Shown here: positions 44,373 through 52,229 of the stretch, piece after piece | Position numbering within the stretch: position 1 is the stretch's first letter | Layout: the number at the start of each line of letters is the position of its first letter | Assembly (NCBI RefSeq): GCF_900107855.1 | Contig: NZ_FNRJ01000002.1 | Span: 256,453 to 320,452, forward strand | DNA: 64,000 nucleotides | Source: Marinobacterium iners DSM 11526 | Lineage (GTDB): Bacteria; Pseudomonadota; Gammaproteobacteria; Pseudomonadales; Balneatricaceae | Direction: 5' to 3' | The notes under the pieces: model-generated | Told to the model about the DNA's origin: nothing | Database searches by the model: none | Seen by the model: only the letters and a program-made list of their open reading frames with translations | Program-made: the position numbers and the translations under genes

Positions 44373-44589
44373 ACTGACCTCCTTGTTCGCTACTGCTTTG
44401 ACACACGCCGATACCTGCGTGTGGCTTTAACTATGAACGCTGCCGGACAGATTTACTACCACCGCATGTCAACCCTGTTACAGCACCTCACTGAACTGAT
44501 ATGCAGCAAAAGCCTAACCGGACGCGTTGTAATTGGTCTCACCTTGAATTAGTTTGAAGCCATACACTGACGTACAAGGAAGCCTGCCG

Positions 44590-45978
44590 ATGTCTGCATC
44601 AAAACTGTATATCCTGGACACCAACGTTCTGCTGCATGATCCCAAGTGTCTGTTCCAGTTCAAGGAGCAGGACATCACCATCCCGATGACCGTGCTCGAA
44701 GAGCTTGATTCAATCAAGGACCGCAAGCAAAACGTAGCTGCAGAGGCGCGGCATGCCATCCGCGTGATCGACAACATTCTGTCCAGTGCCACCAACGCGA
44801 GCCAAATCACTAAAGGCGTGCGCATTCTGGTGGAAGGCAAGGAGCGCGAGCAGAAGCTGGGCAAGCTGTCGATTTTCCCGGACCATGAACTGACCAGCCG
44901 CCAGGGCTTTTTGCCGGACATAAGCAACAAGGACAATCGCATCATCAACTGCGCGCTGCACCTGCAGGCCACCTTCCCTCACCGGCAGATTGTTCTGGTT
45001 ACCAAGGACATCAATATGCGCCTCAAGGCGCTGGGGGCGGGCCTTCAGCGGGTGGAAGACTACCGCACCGACCAGCTGGTATCCGACATCGACATGCTGC
45101 CGGCCGGACATCATCATCTGGATACCCCCTTCTGGGAAGGCGTGGATAAGGTCGACAGTTTTCAGCAAGACGGCCACACCTACCATAAGGTGGATCGCAG
45201 CCTGTTACCTGACACCTACATGAACGAATACATCTATGACGACAGCAAGGATTTTGCAGCGCGTACCGTGAAAGTGGACGAAACGACCGTCACCTTGATG
45301 GATCTGGGCTATGACCGCTTGATGCAACAATCCTGCTGGGGTATTCAACCGATTAACCTGCAGCAGGCATTTGCGATGCAGTCGTTGATGGATCCCGAGG
45401 TTGACCTCAGCATCCTGCTGGGTGCCGCCGGCTCGGGCAAGACGTTAATAGCGCTGGCCTGCGCCCTGGAAATGGTGATAGAGGAGCAGCGCTTCAACAA
45501 GATCATCGTGACACGCTCCACACCTCCCGTGGCCGAGGACATCGGCTTTCTGCCCGGAACCGAAGAGGAGAAGATGACGCCCTGGATGAGCTCGATCAAC
45601 GATAACCTTGAAGCCATGCACGAGCAGGACGAGCGTCCACAGAGCAGTGTCAAATACGCGATTGAGAAAGCCAACATTCAATTCAAGTCACTGAACTTCA
45701 TCCGCGGCCGCAGCATACAAAATGCCATCGTACTGATTGACGAAGCCCAGAACCTGACGCCACAACAACTCAAAACCATTCTGACCCGCTGTGGCAAGGG
45801 CACCAAGATGGTATGCCTGGGCAACCTGGCGCAGATCGATTCCAATTACCTCACGGCGCTGACCTCGGGCCTGACCTACATTGTCGAACGCTTCCGTGAC
45901 TTTGAAGGTTCGGCGAGCGTTCACTTTGAAGGGATCTTCCGCTCACGCTTGGCCGAGTACGCCGAAGAACACCTCTGA
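44590..45978 (+). CDS. PIN-PhoH family ATPase (PhoH2/YlaK type)
   Basis: A 462-residue cytosolic protein with two domains. Residues ~6-140 form a PIN nuclease domain: KLYILDTNVLLHDP, VLEELDSIKD, and LVTKDINMRLKA supply the acidic metal ligands. Residues ~240-460 form a PhoH P-loop ATPase with ILLGAAGSGKTLIALACALE (Walker A) and NAIVLIDEAQNLTPQQLKTI (Walker B). This pairing is that of PhoH2-type RNA helicase/ribonucleases. Start ATG 44590 has AAGGAAG seven bases upstream. Divergent from ppnN. A long perfect hairpin follows the stop. Confidence 0.92.
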   Translation: MSASKLYILDTNVLLHDPKCLFQFKEQDITIPMTVLEELDSIKDRKQNVAAEARHAIRVIDNILSSATNASQITKGVRILVEGKEREQKLGKLSIFPDHELTSRQGFLPDISNKDNRIINCALHLQATFPHRQIVLVTKDINMRLKALGAGLQRVEDYRTDQLVSDIDMLPAGHHHLDTPFWEGVDKVDSFQQDGHTYHKVDRSLLPDTYMNEYIYDDSKDFAARTVKVDETTVTLMDLGYDRLMQQSCWGIQPINLQQAFAMQSLMDPEVDLSILLGAAGSGKTLIALACALEMVIEEQRFNKIIVTRSTPPVAEDIGFLPGTEEEKMTPWMSSINDNLEAMHEQDERPQSSVKYAIEKANIQFKSLNFIRGRSIQNAIVLIDEAQNLTPQQLKTILTRCGKGTKMVCLGNLAQIDSNYLTALTSGLTYIVERFRDFEGSASVHFEGIFRSRLAEYAEEHL

Positions 45979-45996
45979 ACGGCGTCAGCCTGCGAG

Positions 45997-46024
45997 TTGC
46001 AGCGAACCAAACGGTTCGCTGCAA
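45997..46024 (+). other. Perfect 12-bp hairpin after the PhoH gene
   Basis: TTGCAGCGAACC-AAAC-GGTTCGCTGCAA: perfect 12-bp arms with a 4-base loop, starting 18 bases after the stop codon. The stem is terminator-like but no T-tract follows, so it may be an RNA-end stabiliser or a factor-dependent terminator. Confidence 0.5.
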
Positions 46025-46146
46025 CAGTGGAATTCAAAACCGCGACAATCGCGAGACCAAAGTCTAAAAAACGCCTCAACGCCTTATCTCACGCGGGTTA
46101 CAGCCTGATGACATCACCCCGGCAGGGCACCTGATTCGAGCAGTGA

Positions 46147-46175
46147 GTTTTATTCTGTCGACAGTTGCATATAAT
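46147..46175 (+). promoter_or_regulatory. Candidate mqo promoter with overlapping palindrome
   Basis: A perfect TATAAT (46170-46175) lies in an AT-rich stretch about 195 bases before the mqo ATG. The -35 region is poor (GTTTTA at 17-base spacing). A 10-bp palindrome CTGTCGACAG (46155-46164) sits between the boxes, which suggests a regulator-dependent promoter. Confidence 0.5.
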
Positions 46176-46181
46176 GCACCG

Positions 46182-46370
46182 CACCAACGTATTCAGCGTA
46201 AATAATCATGCAATCTGCGCGCGGGACCGAGCATCAGCCGGTGACCGCTGCAGTGAGACCCGGAGGTCCTGACCGGTTTTGTGCCCAACGGCACGGGTCC
46301 GATCAGGTGTGCCAAAAGCCTTCCTCCCGGTTTCTGAATCCCATTGTTTACGATCAAATGGCGAACTCAT
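46182..46370 (+). other. Possible structured leader of mqo
   Basis: If transcription starts about seven bases after the TATAAT box, the mqo mRNA has a leader of roughly 190 bases. It is GC-rich and can fold: GTGCC-CAAC-GGCAC (46281-46294) nests inside CCTGA (46268-46272) pairing with TCAGG (46303-46307). No known riboswitch core was recognised. No convincing small gene is seen here. Confidence 0.35.
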
Positions 46371-47861
46371 ATGACCACTAAAACTGTAGATGTGCTGCTT
46401 GTCGGTGCCGGTGCCATGAGTACCACCCTCGGGATGATACTCAAACAGCTGGACCCGGCCCTGAAGATCTGTATGGTCGAGCGTCTTGACCATGTTGCGC
46501 GCGAGAGTACCGACGCCTGGAACAACGCCGGTACTGGCCATGCGGCCTATTGTGAGTTGAACTACACGCCCGAGCAGCCTGATGGCAGCATCAATACCAC
46601 CAAGGCGTTCGCAATCAACACCTCCTTTGAGGTCAGCCTGCAGTTCTGGTCCTATCTGGTCGAGCAGGGTAACCTGCCTTCACCCCGTGAGTTCATCAAC
46701 CCGGCTCCTCATCAAAGCTTCGTCTGGGGCGAAAAAAACGTTGAGTTTCTGCGCAAGCGCTACGCCGCGCTGAGCCAGCACCCCTGCTTCAAAGACATGG
46801 AGTACAGCGAAGACCACGCCATGTTGCGCGAGTGGATGCCGCTGGTAATGCAGAACCGTGACCCGTCCGACAAGGTTGCCGGCACCCGGGTTCGCTATGG
46901 CTCCGACGTCAACTTCGGTGCCCTGGCACGCAACCTGGTCAGCAACCTTGAACAACAGGATGGCTTCGATCTGCTGCTTAGCCGCAACGTCAAGGACCTG
47001 AACAAGAACAGTGATGGCAGCTGGGACGTGGTGTTGAAAAACAACAGCAACGGCAGCTCTGAAACCGTTCGCAGCCGTTTCGTGTTTCTCGGTGCCGGCG
47101 GCGGCGCACTGCCACTACTGCAGAAGTCTGCAATCGAAGAAGGTCGGGGTTACGGCGGCTTCCCGGTAAGCGGCATGTGGCTGGTCTGCAAACGCCCAGA
47201 AGTCATCGAACAGCATCAGGCCAAGGTTTACGGCATGGCACCGATCGGCGCTCCGCCCATGTCGGTTCCACACTTGGATACCCGTGTGATCGATGGCAAG
47301 AAGGCACTGCTGTTTGGGCCCTTCGCCGGCTTTACCACCAAGTTCCTCAAGCAGGGCTCGTTTCTGGACCTGCCGCTAAGCATTCGCCCAAGCAACCTGG
47401 CACCAATGATGTCGGTGGCAATGCACAACATGGACCTGACCCGATACCTGATCAGTGAAGTGCGCCAGTCTCACCGTTCGCGGGTTGAATCTCTGCGCAA
47501 CTTCTTCCCGGATGCCAAAGAAGAAGATTGGGAGCTGTCCTATGCCGGTCAGCGTGTGCAGATCATCAAGCCTGGTACCGAGCGCGCGGGCAAGCTGGAA
47601 TTCGGTACCGAAGTGATAACCTCTGCTGACGGCTCACTGGCGGCACTGCTGGGCGCATCTCCGGGCGCTTCCACTGCTGTCAGCGCCATGTTGAGCATCG
47701 TCGAGCGCTGTTTTGCAGAGCGCATGAAGGAAGAGAGCTGGAAACAAAAGATCACCGAACTGGTGCCTTCCTACGGCCAGAACCTGACTGAAAACACGGA
47801 GCTACTGCTTCAGGTGCGCAAGCGCACGCTGTCGGTACTGGAGCTGGATCGTCAGTCTTGA
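46371..47861 (+). CDS. mqo: Malate:quinone oxidoreductase
   Basis: A 496-residue peripheral membrane flavoprotein that oxidises malate to oxaloacetate and reduces quinone, joining the TCA cycle to respiration. The FAD-binding start is [20 protein letters not shown]. Family segments are [55 protein letters not shown] and [13 protein letters not shown], ending with [16 protein letters not shown] start at ATG 46371, which matches the family N-terminus; the site has no good Shine-Dalgarno sequence. It is transcribed alone from the promoter region at ~46150 and ends in a GC-rich hairpin. Confidence 0.96.
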   Translation: MTTKTVDVLLVGAGAMSTTLGMILKQLDPALKICMVERLDHVARESTDAWNNAGTGHAAYCELNYTPEQPDGSINTTKAFAINTSFEVSLQFWSYLVEQGNLPSPREFINPAPHQSFVWGEKNVEFLRKRYAALSQHPCFKDMEYSEDHAMLREWMPLVMQNRDPSDKVAGTRVRYGSDVNFGALARNLVSNLEQQDGFDLLLSRNVKDLNKNSDGSWDVVLKNNSNGSSETVRSRFVFLGAGGGALPLLQKSAIEEGRGYGGFPVSGMWLVCKRPEVIEQHQAKVYGMAPIGAPPMSVPHLDTRVIDGKKALLFGPFAGFTTKFLKQGSFLDLPLSIRPSNLAPMMSVAMHNMDLTRYLISEVRQSHRSRVESLRNFFPDAKEEDWELSYAGQRVQIIKPGTERAGKLEFGTEVITSADGSLAALLGASPGASTAVSAMLSIVERCFAERMKEESWKQKITELVPSYGQNLTENTELLLQVRKRTLSVLELDRQS

Positions 47862-47870
47862 TCACTTGCC

Positions 47871-47893
47871 GAGGGGCCTTTTACAGGCCCCTC
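47871..47893 (+). terminator. Probable mqo terminator hairpin
   Basis: GAGGGGCC / GGCCCCTC 8-bp stem with a 7-base loop, nine bases after the stop. No T run follows, so termination may need Rho or be weak. Confidence 0.5.
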
Positions 47894-47962
47894 ACAGTTC
47901 TCTTCACTGGCTGTTGCCTGCTGCACGGGCTATCATCTGCAACAGATGGTTTCGAGGTTCCC

Positions 47963-48265
47963 ATGCATCAACTGACCCAATGGCTTAAAAAACTCCTTAT
48001 TCTGCTGGTGCGTGGCTACCAGCTACTGCTCAGCCCCTTTCTCGGCAACAACTGCCGTTTCTATCCCAGCTGTTCCAGCTACATGATCGAAGCGATCGAA
48101 GTGCATGGCGTGTTCAAAGGGCTATGGCTCGGTACTCGACGCATCCTGCGCTGCCATCCCTACAGCGACGGTGGAATTGATCCTGTACCTCCACGCTGTG
48201 GCTGTGCCGGCCACGACGAGCGTTCCGAATTGTCACAACCTGACTACACTGAAAAGAATCACTGA
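47963..48265 (+). CDS. yidD: Membrane protein insertion efficiency factor YidD
   Basis: A 100-residue small protein that assists YidC-dependent insertion at the inner membrane. The family block is complete: [27 protein letters not shown], here split by its Cys residues, then [25 protein letters not shown] short amphipathic N-terminal helix ([16 protein letters not shown]) fits membrane binding. Start ATG 47963 has GAGG six bases upstream. YidD normally sits in the rpmH-rnpA-yidD-yidC cluster; this copy is between mqo and an SLC5-STAC gene, so it is either relocated or a second copy. Confidence 0.92.
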   Translation: MHQLTQWLKKLLILLVRGYQLLLSPFLGNNCRFYPSCSSYMIEAIEVHGVFKGLWLGTRRILRCHPYSDGGIDPVPPRCGCAGHDERSELSQPDYTEKNH

Positions 48266-48289
48266 CCGCCACCGGCTGCAGGAGCAAAG

Positions 48290-50473
48290 ATGTTTTCTCC
48301 ACTGAGTGTCATTCTGGTTGTTGTTGTCTACATCGCGTTCCTGTTTGGTCTGGCTCAGTGGGGTGAGCAGCGCACACGACGCGGCCAGCCGTTTAACTCG
48401 GCTACCCTGTATGCCCTGTCTATGGGAGTCTACTTCACCACCTGGACCTTCTACGGCAGTATCGGTTTTGCCACTCAGTCCGGCCTGTTGTATCTGGGTA
48501 TTTATGTTGGCGCTTTACTGTCCATTTTCTTCTGGCAGATGACCCTGAGGCGCATGATTGCGGTTAAGGAAACATTCCGTATCACCAGCATTGCCGACCT
48601 GATTTCGACTCGTTACCGACGCTCGCAACGGATCGCGGCGCTGGTAACCTTGATCGCCTTTCTCGGCCTGCTGCCCTACATCAGCCTGCAGCTTGAAGCG
48701 GTGGTGCGTTCTTTTCGCCTGATCACCATTGAAGAAGCCGATGGTATCCACTGGAGCTCTTCAGGGTTGCTGATCACCCTGATGATGGTGGTGTTTACCA
48801 TTCTGTTCGGGGTACGCCGCCTGGACCCCACCGAACGGCACCAGGGAATGATTCTTGCGCTGGTGGCCGAATGCGTAGTCAAGCTGGTGGCCTTTTTGGT
48901 ACTGGGCGGCTTCATTACCTGGTACTTTTTTGATGGTCCGGTGGATATGTATCAACAAATCCAGACCAACGGCTATCAACACCTGCTCGGGTTGGGAGGC
49001 GAAGATGCGGGTATCCAGTGGATGACGCTGATCGTACTCAGCTTCGTCGGTGTGCAGCTGCTGCCACGTCAGTTCCATGTAGCCGTGGTGGAGAACGTGT
49101 CACCCCGTCACCTGGGCCGTGCACGCTGGATATTTCCGCTGTATACGGCTCTGATCACGGCCTTCGTGATTCCTGTCGCCGCAGCCGGCATGATTCTGGG
49201 CCTGCCCGAAGCCCGCGCCGACTATTTCATGCTGATGGTTCCACAGGCATTGGGCCAACCGCTTCTGGCATTACTTGCCTTTGTTGGCGGCTTTTCAGCA
49301 GCCAGCGGCATGGTCATTATCACAACCATGACACTCTCAACCATGGTCTCCAACCACCTGTTACTGCCGGTCTGCGAGAAGTTTGATAATCTGCGCTGGA
49401 TGCGTACCTGGCTACTGCAGGTCCGCTGGGTACTCGTGGCACTGATTCTGTTTGGCAGCTTTGGTCTGGCACGGCTACTCAGCGATACGCACATGCTGGT
49501 GGCTGTAGGCCTGATCTCATTTGTAGCTGCACTGCAGCTGGCACCGGCAACCCTCATAGGCCTGTTCTGGTCTCGCGGCAACAGCATGGGGGCTTTTCTT
49601 GGCATGCTGGTCGGTTTTGCCCTCTGGGGATGGACATTGATCATCCCAGCCTGGGTGGAGGAAGGCTGGGTGTCAGCCAGCCTTCTCAATAACGGGCCTT
49701 TCGGGATTGAGTGGTTGCGACCGGAAATGCTGTTTGGCCTGGACCTGCCTCAGGTCCCTCATGCCGTATTCTGGTCTCTATTGGCCAACATCCTGTTTTA
49801 TCTGCTGGGGTCCTGGTTCTACCACCCACAAAAGCACGAACGCACCCTGACTACCGAATTCCTGTATACAACGCGAGCACTGCGCACTCAGGAAAAAACA
49901 CGCCCTACCGGACTCAATGCGTATATCGAATTAGCCCCCAAATTGGTGGAGGCGGAACAGTTACTCAAGCGCTACCTGGGTGAAGAGAAGGCGCAGCACA
50001 GCGTAAATCGCATCGCCGAAGACCTGCAGGTTTACGACAAGAGTCACATTTCGGTTGTGGAGTTGATGGAGTTCCACCGCATGCTGGAGCAGGTACTGGC
50101 AGGTTCAATTGGGGCTGCCAGCGCGCATACTGCCATTGAGGAAAGTATTCGCTATACCGACCGGGAACGCTCGGACCTGACCGCCATTTACAGCCATATT
50201 GTAAACGAGTTGCAGGGGTCCTATCGTTTTCACCCGGACAAGGCGCACGAGCCACAAAATCACAGCTTTGAAGCATTGGATGATCTGCAGAACCAACTGG
50301 AACGGTTGCAGCTGAAGGTGGATCAGCAGAAGAATCAGATTGAGCAGCTTGAAACGCGCCTGGAACAGCGTTACCAGGAGATATTCGATTATCGAGTGGA
50401 AGCGCAGCGCCTGCGTCATGAAAACGAGACGCTGCGTCAGCAGCTGCTGCAGGAACCCCAACAGGAGGGGTAG
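48290..50473 (+). CDS. SLC5-type sodium/solute symporter domain fused to a STAC domain, no kinase
   Basis: A 727-residue inner-membrane protein. Residues ~1-510 form about 13 transmembrane helices of the sodium:solute symporter family (for example MGVYFTTWTFYGSIGFATQSG and ISTRYRRSQRIAAL). A cytoplasmic part follows, with the helical STAC-like region around LEQVLAGSIGAASAHTAIEE and SIRYTDRERSDLTAIYSHI, then a coiled coil from ~660 (FEALDDLQNQLERLQLKVDQ) to the end. In CbrA-type sensors the same symporter-STAC unit is followed by PAS and histidine-kinase domains; those are absent. It may report transport or substrate occupancy to an unlinked partner. Substrate unknown. Confidence 0.82.
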   Translation: MFSPLSVILVVVVYIAFLFGLAQWGEQRTRRGQPFNSATLYALSMGVYFTTWTFYGSIGFATQSGLLYLGIYVGALLSIFFWQMTLRRMIAVKETFRITSIADLISTRYRRSQRIAALVTLIAFLGLLPYISLQLEAVVRSFRLITIEEADGIHWSSSGLLITLMMVVFTILFGVRRLDPTERHQGMILALVAECVVKLVAFLVLGGFITWYFFDGPVDMYQQIQTNGYQHLLGLGGEDAGIQWMTLIVLSFVGVQLLPRQFHVAVVENVSPRHLGRARWIFPLYTALITAFVIPVAAAGMILGLPEARADYFMLMVPQALGQPLLALLAFVGGFSAASGMVIITTMTLSTMVSNHLLLPVCEKFDNLRWMRTWLLQVRWVLVALILFGSFGLARLLSDTHMLVAVGLISFVAALQLAPATLIGLFWSRGNSMGAFLGMLVGFALWGWTLIIPAWVEEGWVSASLLNNGPFGIEWLRPEMLFGLDLPQVPHAVFWSLLANILFYLLGSWFYHPQKHERTLTTEFLYTTRALRTQEKTRPTGLNAYIELAPKLVEAEQLLKRYLGEEKAQHSVNRIAEDLQVYDKSHISVVELMEFHRMLEQVLAGSIGAASAHTAIEESIRYTDRERSDLTAIYSHIVNELQGSYRFHPDKAHEPQNHSFEALDDLQNQLERLQLKVDQQKNQIEQLETRLEQRYQEIFDYRVEAQRLRHENETLRQQLLQEPQQEG

Positions 50474-50479
50474 GCAGGT

Positions 50480-51289
50480 TCAGTCGGCTGACTCTTCCCG
50501 ATGGAAATGGACATCCATCTGCGGGAAGGGAATGCTGATTCCCTGACGGTCAAACTCCAGCTTTACCTTTTCTGTGGTATCCCAGAGCACCGGCCAGTAG
50601 TCGGCATTTTTGACCCAGGGACGCACGTTGAAGTTAACACTGCTGTCGGCCAGCGCCGCCACATTCACGACTGGCTCAGGCTCTTTCAGTACGCGCTCAT
50701 CCTGAGCAAGAATATCAACCAGAATTTGCTTGGCTTTCAGCAGGTCATCGCCGTAGCCAATGCCGAATACCATATCCACGCGACGTGTCTCACGTGTGGA
50801 GTAGTTGGTAATGTTGTCAGCATAGATTTTGCCATTGGGGATAATGACTTCGCGGTTGTCGCCGGTACGAAAAACAGAGTTGAAAATAGTGATGTGCTCA
50901 ACGATACCGGTCACGCCACCGGCTTCAACGAAATCACCAGCCTTGAACGGACGAAACACAATCAACATTACGCCTGCAGCAAAGTTCTTCAGCGAATCCT
51001 GCAGTGACAAACCAATGGCCAGACCAGCCGCACCGATCAAGGCGATCAGCGAGGTAGTATCAACACCCAGCTGACCCAGTGCAGCAATGATAACAAACAG
51101 CAGCAGCAGAGCATACGCGATGGAACTGATGAAGTTGATCAGCATTACATCCATTTTGCTCTTGCGCAGCAGTCGCCCCACCACATTCATCAACAGTTTC
51201 ACAACCAGACGACCCACAAAAAAGATCGCGATTGCCAGGGCGATATTGACCGCCCAAGGTAAAATATATTCCTGAGAAAAGGCTTCCAT
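50480..51289 (-). CDS. Small-conductance mechanosensitive channel (MscS family)
   Basis: A 269-residue inner-membrane channel that opens under hypo-osmotic shock. Three transmembrane helices are followed by the MscS beta domain. The pore helix TM3 is ALIGAAGLAIGLSLQDSLKNF with the Gly/Ala packing pattern, and PFKAGDFVEAGGVTGIVEHI and VIIPNGKIYADNITNYS are the usual cytoplasmic motifs. I start at ATG 51289, because GGGGAG lies six bases upstream; 12 extra residues upstream lack a site. Its stop is six bases from that of the convergent SLC5-STAC gene. Confidence 0.93.
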   Translation of the reverse strand: MEAFSQEYILPWAVNIALAIAIFFVGRLVVKLLMNVVGRLLRKSKMDVMLINFISSIAYALLLLFVIIAALGQLGVDTTSLIALIGAAGLAIGLSLQDSLKNFAAGVMLIVFRPFKAGDFVEAGGVTGIVEHITIFNSVFRTGDNREVIIPNGKIYADNITNYSTRETRRVDMVFGIGYGDDLLKAKQILVDILAQDERVLKEPEPVVNVAALADSSVNFNVRPWVKNADYWPVLWDTTEKVKLEFDRQGISIPFPQMDVHFHREESAD

Positions 51290-51419
51290 TTGTGCTCCCC
51301 TTGAAAATTCAGGCACATTAATCATGTTTTGCTGCCGTTCATGTACGGGACAGCTCCTAAACGATAAAGTGTTTGTAGTGTAAAATCATGTTTTTGTTGA
51401 TTACGCAGATGGGAAAACG

Positions 51420-51992
51420 ATGAGAAAAACAGCCCTGTTCACCGCCCTGCTCAGCTTCTCGTTACCGGTTCTGGCTGAGAAAGGACATATTGCCGACGAT
51501 GTGTACGTTTTTTTCCACGGCGGCCCAAGCAATGAGTACCGTATTACCGGCCGGGTTAACAGTGGCGAGCCCGTGGAAATCCTGGGACGTAACAACGGTA
51601 CCGGTTACGTTCAGATTCAAACAGAGAGTGGTCGTACCGGCTGGATGCCCGATCAGTTTGTAGCGACGGGGGACAGCAAGCTGATCGAACTGCCAAAACT
51701 GGAGCAGTCTCTGGAGCAAAGCAAGGCCACCATCAGCCAGCAGGCAAAGACCATTGAGCAGCTCAACACCAGCCTGAGCCAGCTGAAAAGCGAGAATGGG
51801 ACCTATGATGATCAGATCAGAACACTCAACACCGAGATTCGGGACTTGCAGTCTCAGATTGCAAACATGGATCAGAGCAACCTGATGCGTTGGCTGACCT
51901 ATGGAGGCCTGATCGCCTTTGGCGGCGTCATCCTGGGACTGGTGATGCCCTATATGCCGCGCAAGCGCAAACGCCGCGACGACTGGTTCTAG
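51420..51992 (+). CDS. SH3-domain membrane protein, YgiM/TIGR04211 type
   Basis: A 190-residue envelope protein. The signal peptide MRKTALFTALLSFSLPVLA is followed by a bacterial SH3 domain (about residues 22-85: DDVYVFFHGGPSNEYRITGR, then GYVQIQTESGRTGWMPDQF), a coiled coil (about 90-155) and a C-terminal transmembrane helix before the basic tail RKRKRRDDWF. The N-terminal part is periplasmic, and the end is anchored in the inner membrane. The family is widespread in gammaproteobacteria with no settled function; peptidoglycan contact is a guess. It ends four bases inside the convergent 68-residue gene. Confidence 0.88.
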   Translation: MRKTALFTALLSFSLPVLAEKGHIADDVYVFFHGGPSNEYRITGRVNSGEPVEILGRNNGTGYVQIQTESGRTGWMPDQFVATGDSKLIELPKLEQSLEQSKATISQQAKTIEQLNTSLSQLKSENGTYDDQIRTLNTEIRDLQSQIANMDQSNLMRWLTYGGLIAFGGVILGLVMPYMPRKRKRRDDWF

Positions 51993-52195
51993 GCGCTGAC
52001 ACGCCCCAGAGACGGAGGCAGGGGTTCCAGTTCGGCAAACCCTTCGCCTCTGGCCCAATAATGGCGCCCCTGCTCTACCCTGATCACCCCTTCAAAGCGC
52101 TGCTGCAGGTATTCGACCGCCTCTTCCAGCGTATCAATATCACAGAGTATTACGCCGCCGCGCTCGTTGTCGGTGGCAAAAATATAGCTTTTCAC
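51989..52195 (-). CDS. Small uncharacterised protein (68 aa)
   Basis: Not recognised. It begins MKSYIFATDNERGGVILCDI and looks like a small alpha/beta protein without signal or membrane segments. It lies 34 bases after the CBS-PAS-GGDEF-EAL gene on the same strand, so the two may be co-transcribed. Its last four bases overlap the end of the SH3 gene on the other strand. Coding is plausible from the operon position and regular composition, but its small size leaves doubt. Confidence 0.55.
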   Translation of the reverse strand: MKSYIFATDNERGGVILCDIDTLEEAVEYLQQRFEGVIRVEQGRHYWARGEGFAELEPLPPSLGRVSA

Positions 52196-52229
52196 GCATT
52201 CACTCCCGCTGAAGTCTCAGGCCATCGCC

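Noticed and set aside
44358-44552. Small plus-strand gene between ppnN and the PhoH gene
   Set aside because: No ribosome site, no family resemblance, and it begins inside the 5' end of the ppnN gene; it is better read as the divergent promoter region.
46182-46370. Known riboswitch upstream of mqo
   Set aside because: I could not match the conserved core of any riboswitch class; only generic inverted repeats are present.
46206-46541. Minus-strand 111-codon frame overlapping the mqo leader and 5' end
   Set aside because: It lies antisense to the well-supported mqo N-terminus, has no recognisable family and arises from the GC-rich coding frame.
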